A stretch of DNA of 11,719 bases. Source: an uncultured Flavobacteriales bacterium. GTDB lineage: Bacteria; Bacteroidota; Bacteroidia; CAIKAF01. Positions 7,083 through 11,719 of this stretch are shown one piece after another (position 1 is the first letter of the stretch; the number at the start of each line of letters is the position of its first letter). The stretch spans positions 1 through 11,719 of the forward strand of contig CALEWF010000046.1 in assembly GCA_937925455.1 (NCBI GenBank). The letters run 5' to 3'. The notes under the pieces are model-generated. The model saw only the letters and a list, made by a program, of their open reading frames with translations. It had not been told where the DNA came from and made no database searches. The position numbers were made by a program, and so were the translations under genes.

Positions 7083-7246
7083 TTCACCCGCTGCCCCGTC
7101 TGCTGCGGATGGCAGTGGAAAGCCCGCAGGGGCGAAGCCCACAGTGCACGGGGTAGCGGGGCTGAGGGCACGAAGACACCGCTACCCCGATGCAATGTGT
7201 GGCTGAGCCCCGAGGACTTGCAACGTACAGCCGCACAAAGCAGCCT
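7083..7246. repeat. GC-rich structured intergenic repeat, copy 2
   Basis: Same-orientation copy of the block at 403-566. It keeps every hairpin: CTGC (7100-7103)/GCAG (7112-7115), GTGG (7115-7118)/CCAC (7139-7142) around GCCC (7122-7125)/GGGC (7130-7133), and the long stem 7145-7159 with 7179-7194. GGGGCT (7158-7163) can also pair with AGCCCC (7206-7211), partly excluding the long stem, so two folds are possible. It starts 27 nt past the stop codon of the secreted SGNH gene in the minus-strand direction and lies upstream of the LysM operon. Together with the cruciform it fills nearly all of the intergenic region. Confidence 0.85.
7145..7194. other. Main hairpin of repeat copy 2
   Basis: CGGGGTAGCGG (7149-7159) pairs perfectly with CCGCTACCCCG (7179-7189) around a 19-nt loop. 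After a bulged A (7190), TGCA (7145-7148) pairs with TGCA (7191-7194). The outermost pair T7145-A7194 replaces G466-C515 of copy 1. Confidence 0.8.
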
Positions 7247-7273
7247 GATGATAAGAATATCAAATAAAAATTT

Positions 7274-7999
7274 TTACTTCATATAGGGCTGAATGACCTC
7301 AGCCCACTTTTTATAAACCGTAGATGCGATATGAATGCCATCTTTTAGAAATAAACTATGATCGAGCTTACCTTCGCTGGTAAATAACGTGTTTGTAATA
7401 TCAATGTATTGCAGCCTACCTGATGTATCTTGTTCGATATATTTTTTTACGTGAGCATTTGCTATTTGAATCTTGGACCAATAATACCAGCTTTTGGGGC
7501 AAGGCTTCATGGAAATGTAATAGATGCGGGTTTGGGGTAGTTCTTTTTTAAGAATAGAATCAAGTGCTTTGAATGAAATTAGAACATCTTCCGGAAGAGA
7601 ATAATCAAGCGTCATATCATTTTCACCGCAATACACAAATAATCGGGAAGGTTTATATTTCAGCACAATGCGTGGAAGGTAATAGAGTAATTCTACGAAT
7701 GTAGCACCTCCAAAACCTCGTTGAAAAACAGGATATCCGGAAAAATCGGTAGTAAGTGTTTTCCATCCGCGAATGGAAGAACTACCGGTAAACAGGAAGC
7801 CGCCCTGTGGGGGAAATGAAGATGAATCGCTTTTTTCAAATTGTACAATTTGCTTTTCAAACCGGGTAATTACTTTGGCAACCGAATCACGCAAGGTGCT
7901 TACTTTTACTGCACTATCCGGATGCCATTGCATTCCCTGCGTATGCAGCTGAAAAGTAAAAAGTGCTAAAACTAAAGCTGTAAGAAAATAACGATACAT
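7274..7999 (-). CDS. Secreted SGNH/GDSL-type esterase or lipase
   Basis: A 241-residue protein with an N-terminal signal peptide (hydrophobic about 5-16). The SGNH domain shows FTGSSSIRGW (70-79) as block I, where GSS replaces GDS and Ser74 is the expected nucleophile; GFGG (95-98) as block II; YCGENDM (123-129) with Asn127 as block III; and KDGIH (219-223) with Asp220 and His223 as block V. The G-S-S-S-I block I is typical of a known secreted esterase group related to PAF-acetylhydrolase-like SGNH enzymes. It is a complete, normal-sized member and differs from the two long SGNH proteins of the MBOAT operon. Its start lies 23 nt after the FAH gene, so it probably ends that operon. The substrate cannot be told from sequence; an extracytoplasmic O-acyl ester is plausible. 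Confidence 0.87.
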   Translation of the reverse strand: MYRYFLTALVLALFTFQLHTQGMQWHPDSAVKVSTLRDSVAKVITRFEKQIVQFEKSDSSSFPPQGGFLFTGSSSIRGWKTLTTDFSGYPVFQRGFGGATFVELLYYLPRIVLKYKPSRLFVYCGENDMTLDYSLPEDVLISFKALDSILKKELPQTRIYYISMKPCPKSWYYWSKIQIANAHVKKYIEQDTSGRLQYIDITNTLFTSEGKLDHSLFLKDGIHIASTVYKKWAEVIQPYMK

Positions 8000-8022
8000 G
8001 CTTTATTTAACGCAAATGCGAA

Positions 8023-8634
8023 TTATTTGATACGAAGTGAAAAGTTTTTTCTTCCTTCCAAATAACCTTCTAATGTATCTCCAATTTGTACAGGTCCTAC
8101 GCCTGATGGCGTTCCGGTAAAAATCAAATCTCCGATTTTTAAAGTAAAAAAAGTAGAGATGTAACTAATTAATTGATGTACAGAAAACAACATTTGGGAA
8201 GTATTACCGGTTTGCACCGTTTCGCCATTTCGGGTTAAATAAAAATTGAGATTTTGAATATCCCCCAGCGTATCTATCGAAATCCATTCTCCTACACAAG
8301 CCGAACCATCAAATGCCTTGGCTTTTTCCCAGGGAAGCCCTTTTTCTTTTAACTGCTGTTGAACATCGCGGGCAGTAAAATCAATGCCTAAAGCTACTTC
8401 ATTGTAATAGCGATACGCAAATTGTGGCTCAATGTGTTTGCCCAAACGATTAATGCGAACTACCAATTCAATTTCATGATGAATATCTTTAGAAAAATCG
8501 GGATAAAAAAACGGTTGGCGGGGAAGAATCAAGGATGTTTCGGGTTTGATGAAAATTACTGGTTCAGCCGGGACTTCATTGTTTAACTCCCTTGCATGTT
8601 CTGTATAATTTCTACCCACACAAATAATTTTCAT
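8023..8634 (-). CDS. Fumarylacetoacetate hydrolase (FAH) family protein, YcgM/FAHD1-like
   Basis: A 203-residue cytosolic enzyme of the FAH superfamily, whose small members act on 2-oxo or acylpyruvate compounds (acylpyruvase, oxaloacetate decarboxylase or tautomerase activities). It begins MKIICVGRNYTEHARELN, the usual start of YcgM/FAHD1-type proteins, with no extra N-terminal domain. The divalent-metal ligands are visible as HEIE (53-56; Glu54 and Glu56) and DFTARD (85-90; Asp85). KAFD (106-109) and the loop TGTPSGVG (173-180) are the other conserved substrate-binding elements. Its length is slightly below the usual 215-225 residues, with the C-terminus ending soon after the last strands. 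It lies 11 nt after the small transporter subunit and 23 nt before the SGNH gene. The family is sure; the precise substrate is not. Confidence 0.92.
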   Translation of the reverse strand: MKIICVGRNYTEHARELNNEVPAEPVIFIKPETSLILPRQPFFYPDFSKDIHHEIELVVRINRLGKHIEPQFAYRYYNEVALGIDFTARDVQQQLKEKGLPWEKAKAFDGSACVGEWISIDTLGDIQNLNFYLTRNGETVQTGNTSQMLFSVHQLISYISTFFTLKIGDLIFTGTPSGVGPVQIGDTLEGYLEGRKNFSLRIK

Positions 8635-8645
8635 GCGACTTCAAA

Positions 8646-8774
8646 TTATTCTTCAGAATACGAATCAGGCTCCGGTTTAGGCTTAGCCGTAAGGATTTTC
8701 CAAAAGAAATATCCACTGATAATAGTTACCAGCACCTGCACTGAAATCATGGTTATCAAAGCTGCTGTTGTCAT
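8646..8774 (-). CDS. MetS-like small subunit of the NSS transporter
   Basis: A 42-residue protein, MTTAALITMISVQVLVTIIS followed by GYFFWKILTAKPKPEPDSYSEE. It has one membrane helix (about 4-26) and a short charged tail with a Lys-Pro/Glu-Pro stretch. Its start overlaps the stop of the sodium-coupled transporter as ATGA (8771-8774), so it is translationally coupled. Small single-helix proteins directly after bacterial NSS transporters are known from the MetP/MetS methionine system of Corynebacterium, where the small subunit is required for transport. The first residues (M-T/S-T-A/S-A-hydrophobic) and the size fit that family. The tail is longer and more acidic than the few I recall. The gene is easily missed because of its size. 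Confidence 0.8.
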   Translation of the reverse strand: MTTAALITMISVQVLVTIISGYFFWKILTAKPKPEPDSYSEE

Positions 8775-10582
8775 AAGTAAATTCGTTTTATTTTTTTCCT
8801 TTTTTGATTGGCTTTATACACTAGTACGCATATAAAAATGAATAAAGCCAATAGCATAATTCGAGATAAATCCAAATAAAAAATAGGATTTACGAAACGC
8901 CCTTTGAATATCGGTGTTGCAATTTCTACTTTATCACCGGTTGCTACTGCCAATTTTTTGGTAATGGGTTGAGAATACGTTTTGATTACTTGTCCGTTTT
9001 CATCGCTAATAACAACATAATGATTTTTTTCATCAGAGTATGCATCGGTTACAATACCACTCACTTCTGATTCAAAACGATCAGCAAACCAACTACGATT
9101 AGCCACGATGTTGGAATGAGTTAATTTTCCAATCAAACTACCATGATCTAATTCATATTTTTCGGTAAATGCCTTTTGCCAATCTCCGTTTTTAGGAGTA
9201 ATGAGTGTACCAAGAAGAATAACAATTAAAAATATCGGAGTAACAAATACCATGATGTATTTAAAAAATACAGGCACTTTCATATCAGCCCCCTGGATCA
9301 ATTCTTTCCATCCGCGTTCTATGCCAAAAATCCAGGAAAACAAAATAGTTTCAAAGGTGGCAAAGATCACCAGTGAAGCAGTACCTGCCCAGTAATCGTA
9401 TTCATCAAAGAAACCTTCCTGAAAGAAAAATACAGTGGGCAATCCCATAATAAGCACCAACAAACCAAAGGTGAAAGCAGCTTTGGGGCGGCTCCATTTA
9501 AATTCATCCTGCATAAATCCCATCCAGGGAGTACCCATAGCCAAGGATGAGGTAATACCGGCAAAAAAAAGTAATCCGAACCACATCACGCCGGCAAAAC
9601 TACCCAGAAATGCCCCCCACTGATTAAACAAGTAAGGCATGGTTTGAAATGCCATGGAAAAACCAGCATTTTCTTTTACCCAATCTAAACCAAGATATCC
9701 AACGGCAATTGGTATAACGATGGATGCACCAAGAACAATTTCTACAAAACCATTCATCCAACCGGCACTCATAGCATTGAGGGCAATGTCATCTTTGGAA
9801 CGAACGTAAGAAGCATAACATTGAATAGTACCCATGCCCAGTGAAAGGGTGAAGAATATTTGACCTGCAGCCGCAAACCAAACTTTCAGGTCTAATAATT
9901 TATCAAATTGAGGTTCCCAAAGAAAATTCATTCCAACATGCGAATCGCAATCAGCGCAAAGTCCAGTGTTGCCCAATGTAATACCTCTTACTGCCAAAAG
10001 TATTCCAAATAAGATGAGAAGAGGCATGCCAATTTTTGCCACTTTTTCTACTCCCCCACTTAACCCACGGGAAAGAATGTAAGTATTTAATCCAAGGCAA
10101 ATCAAATAAAATAGTACAGATTCAAAGGGGATTCCGGTAGTTGATTGGCCTACATCTACATATTTTACAAAAAATACAGCCACTTCATCCTGGCTCATAC
10201 CGGTAAACGTTTGTATAATGGAGTGAAACACATAACTCATGGTCCAAGACTCGATGTAACAGTAATAAGCTGCAACACCGATATTTGTAAAAATTCCAAA
10301 CACCCCCACATACTTCCAAAAAGAACGCCTATCCATGGAATCCATAATGAATGGCGTGGAATGATTATTGGAACGTCCGCCAAAACGGCCAATGGACCAC
10401 TCAATCCATAACAAAGGAATTCCCATTAACAAAAAACTCACCAAGTAAGGAATGATAAATGCTCCACCTCCATTTTGAACGGCTTGTACAGGAAAACGCA
10501 AAAAATTACCCAAACCGACGGCATTTCCGGCCATAGCAAGTACTAATCCGATTCGCGTTCCCCATTGTTCACGATTTGCCAT
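8771..10582 (-). CDS. Sodium-dependent transporter of the NSS/SNF family (LeuT fold)
   Basis: A 603-residue sodium symporter, likely for an amino acid. The hallmark of TM1 is present: REQWGTRIGLVLAMAGNAVG continuing LGNFLRFP (4-31), where the GNAVGLGN break contributes to the sodium and substrate sites. NGGGAFIIPY (37-46), the TM6 region around WFAAAGQIFFTLSLGMG (235-251) and the TM8 region ITSSLAMG (343-350) also match the family. I count 12 helices, with TM11 at about 438-462 and TM12 at about 565-590. Between these two is a polar, beta-rich stretch of roughly 100 residues, predicted periplasmic, which classical bacterial members (about 450-520 residues) lack. A second oddity is a CADC motif (209-212) in the loop before TM6, also predicted outside. 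The gene is followed in overlap by a MetS-like subunit, then FAH and SGNH genes. The substrate is not predictable; leucine, methionine, tyrosine or tryptophan are all known in the family. Confidence 0.93.
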   Translation of the reverse strand: MANREQWGTRIGLVLAMAGNAVGLGNFLRFPVQAVQNGGGAFIIPYLVSFLLMGIPLLWIEWSIGRFGGRSNNHSTPFIMDSMDRRSFWKYVGVFGIFTNIGVAAYYCYIESWTMSYVFHSIIQTFTGMSQDEVAVFFVKYVDVGQSTTGIPFESVLFYLICLGLNTYILSRGLSGGVEKVAKIGMPLLILFGILLAVRGITLGNTGLCADCDSHVGMNFLWEPQFDKLLDLKVWFAAAGQIFFTLSLGMGTIQCYASYVRSKDDIALNAMSAGWMNGFVEIVLGASIVIPIAVGYLGLDWVKENAGFSMAFQTMPYLFNQWGAFLGSFAGVMWFGLLFFAGITSSLAMGTPWMGFMQDEFKWSRPKAAFTFGLLVLIMGLPTVFFFQEGFFDEYDYWAGTASLVIFATFETILFSWIFGIERGWKELIQGADMKVPVFFKYIMVFVTPIFLIVILLGTLITPKNGDWQKAFTEKYELDHGSLIGKLTHSNIVANRSWFADRFESEVSGIVTDAYSDEKNHYVVISDENGQVIKTYSQPITKKLAVATGDKVEIATPIFKGRFVNPIFYLDLSRIMLLALFIFICVLVYKANQKRKKIKRIYL

Positions 10583-10660
10583 AGTACATTTAGTATTTTT
10601 ATTGGCTAAAAATAACAGAATATTAAAAAAATATGAAAATTATTTTACCTCACCCTTACA
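10583..10660. other. AT-rich spacer before the transporter operon
   Basis: A 78-nt gap between the reductase stop and the transporter start. It is A/T-rich and the longest noncoding gap between the right-hand minus-strand genes, so it may hold a promoter for the transporter operon. TATTTTTA on the minus strand is one base from the TAnnTTTG -7 box, but no clear -33 element is spaced correctly. No hairpin terminator is visible. Confidence 0.3.
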
Positions 10661-11566
10661 TTAAGCTTGTAGCTGCTGTTTAATGATAGCCAAAGCTTCA
10701 TCAAATAAATGAGGCTTATACCCCAATTCTCGTTTAGCTTTTTCAATGATTAATCCTGTTCTTGGCGGACGCTTTGCCGGTTGATTGATAGTGGATGAAT
10801 CGGCTGGATGAATGAGGGAGGTATCCAGATGAAAATATTCAGCTACACGGAGGGCTAAATCATAAATGCTCATCAGCTCAGAACCAGCTATATTGTAAAT
10901 ACCGATAGCTCCATTCAAGGCAGCCAATATACAGCCTTGAGCCAGGTCTTCTGCCCATGTAGGAGTTCGAAATTGATCGTTTACTACGAATATTTGTTTT
11001 TGTTGTTCTAAACTATTCTTTACCCACAACACCACATTACTCCGGCTTCCACGTTCAATAACACCAAAAACTAAAATGGTTCGTATAATTGTCCATGGAG
11101 TTTTTAAATTCATTACGATTTGTTCAGCTTTCCACTTACATTTTCCATAATAACTTAAGGGATTGGGCGTTGCCTCTTCGTTGTAAGGTCCATGTTGTCC
11201 ATCAAAAATAAAATCGGTGCTGAGATGTATCAGATGGATGTTTAATTGACTGCAGATATCTGCTAAATTTTTAATTGCTTCTACATTGTTTTTAAAACAT
11301 GCCGAATGATCCAATTCACAAGCATCGACATTGGTCATAGCAGCCGTATGAATTATCACATCAGGGCGTGTTGTTTCTAATAGCGATGTAACTTGTTGAG
11401 GTAAAGTTACATCCAATTGAATATATTCATATCCAGATTTTATCGAATTTCGATTATCGCCACGAGCGGTAGCAATTAAATGAACCGTAGGATTAGAAAC
11501 CAAGGCTTCCACTAACTTTTGACCCAGTAATCCGTTAGCGCCGGTAATCAATATTTTTTTCTTCAT
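10661..11566 (-). CDS. RmlD-like NAD(P)-dependent sugar-nucleotide reductase (extended SDR)
   Basis: A 301-residue cytosolic Rossmann-fold protein of the RmlD (dTDP-4-dehydrorhamnose reductase) family. Visible elements are the dinucleotide-binding GANGLLG (9-15), the strand and loop HTAAMTNVDACELD (73-86), the STDFIFDG motif (116-123, usually STDYVFDG) carrying the catalytic Thr, and the active-site YGKCK (140-144; Tyr140, Lys144). RTPTWAEDLAQG (200-211) is also typical. Length matches the family (about 285-300). No other rhamnose-pathway gene (RmlA, RmlB, RmlC) is in the window, so it may reduce another dNDP-4-keto sugar or belong to the general 'sugar nucleotide-binding' RmlD-like group. 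Its ATG overlaps the preceding stop as ATGA (11563-11566). Family assignment is firm; the exact substrate is open. Confidence 0.85.
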   Translation of the reverse strand: MKKKILITGANGLLGQKLVEALVSNPTVHLIATARGDNRNSIKSGYEYIQLDVTLPQQVTSLLETTRPDVIIHTAAMTNVDACELDHSACFKNNVEAIKNLADICSQLNIHLIHLSTDFIFDGQHGPYNEEATPNPLSYYGKCKWKAEQIVMNLKTPWTIIRTILVFGVIERGSRSNVVLWVKNSLEQQKQIFVVNDQFRTPTWAEDLAQGCILAALNGAIGIYNIAGSELMSIYDLALRVAEYFHLDTSLIHPADSSTINQPAKRPPRTGLIIEKAKRELGYKPHLFDEALAIIKQQLQA

Positions 11567-11719
11567 ACAGGTGTAATTGAATATCCTAATGCTTTCAGGG
11601 CTTCTTGCAACTTAGGTACATCCAAGTCTTCTGCCTGTATGGTAAGCTTTCTGGAAGGATCTTGTAACTCAACTTTCCACGATTGTATGCCCGGGAAATT
11701 ATTCAATACCGGGGTAACT
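11563..11719 (-). CDS. C-terminal end of a heavy-metal-associated (HMA-like) domain protein
   Basis: The last 51 residues of a minus-strand gene that begins outside the window. The sequence PVLNNFPGIQSWKVEL, then LTIQAEDLDVPKLQEALKAL and GYSITPV, follows the second half of the ferredoxin-like HMA/copper-chaperone fold (strand 'GIxSWKVEL', strand 'LTI', helix, final strand). In Bacteroidota many small proteins of this type read 'VxPxLNxxxGIxxWxVDxxxPxKxLTVE'. The metal-binding CxxC, if present, would lie upstream and is not visible. The stop overlaps the RmlD-like start by 4 nt, so the two are co-transcribed, though no functional link is evident. Confidence 0.6.
   Translation of the reverse strand, partial: VTPVLNNFPGIQSWKVELQDPSRKLTIQAEDLDVPKLQEALKALGYSITPV

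Noticed and set aside
6947..7156. Plus-strand 69-codon frame through the cruciform and the start of repeat copy 2
   Set aside because: It is a by-product of GC-rich structured DNA with few stops. It has no recognisable domain, and its Arg/Leu/Cys-rich composition is unlike the neighbours.
403..7246. The two direct repeats as ends of a composite transposon or integrated element
   Set aside because: The DNA between them holds an ordinary cell-envelope operon without transposase, integrase or other mobility gene, and no target-site duplication is visible. Two independent dispersed copies explain it better.
7274..7999. Secreted SGNH hydrolase as a third member of the MBOAT operon set
   Set aside because: It belongs to a different SGNH subgroup (GSSSI block I, 241 aa) and is separated from the MBOAT operon by 432 nt containing the repeat and cruciform. 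It is grouped better with the transporter operon.
10661..11566. A complete dTDP-rhamnose pathway
   Set aside because: Only the RmlD-like gene is present; no RmlA, RmlB or RmlC lies in the window, so no pathway is claimed.

Overview
The window looks like a piece of a Bacteroidota chromosome, probably a Chitinophaga/Sphingobacteria-type relative. It is moderately AT-rich, Shine-Dalgarno sequences are weak or absent, and the proteins resemble Bacteroidota versions of their families (MltD-like protein with LysM repeats, SGNH hydrolases with an H-x-GDSH-type block I, an NSS transporter with a MetS-like small subunit, and an HMA-domain protein of the 'VLNN-x-PGIQSWKVEL' type). Apart from a short plus-strand fragment at the left edge, every gene lies on the minus strand. 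No tRNA, rRNA, CRISPR or transposase gene was found.

Left edge (1-293): the 3' end of a very AT-rich plus-strand membrane protein, possibly an O-antigen polymerase. It is followed by a convergent intergenic region carrying copy 1 of a GC-rich structured repeat (403-566).

Operon A (6841 down to 601) reads MltD-like/LysM protein, SGNH protein, SGNH protein, MBOAT acyltransferase. The spacings are 8 nt, a 4-nt ATGA overlap and 3 nt, so the genes are almost certainly co-expressed. MBOAT plus SGNH partner is the known arrangement for moving acyl groups across the membrane and onto extracytoplasmic glycans (AlgI/AlgJ/AlgX, PatA/PatB). The lead gene has a lytic-transglycosylase fold, but the catalytic Glu position is Leu106 and the AYNAGP motif is lost, so it is probably a non-catalytic peptidoglycan-binding scaffold. 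I infer a cell-wall-targeted O-acylation module; the target polymer is not proven.

Intergenic 6842-7273 holds a large imperfect cruciform (6980-7077) followed by copy 2 of the repeat (7083-7246). The two copies have the same orientation and both lie about 30 nt past a minus-strand stop codon. They differ at about a dozen positions, including one compensatory base-pair change in a hairpin.

Operon B (10582 down to 7274) reads NSS-family sodium-coupled transporter, a 42-aa MetS-like small subunit (ATGA overlap), a FAH-family enzyme, and a secreted SGNH hydrolase. The right edge (10661-11719) holds an RmlD-like NAD(P) sugar-nucleotide reductase preceded by the end of an HMA-domain protein, again with an ATGA overlap.
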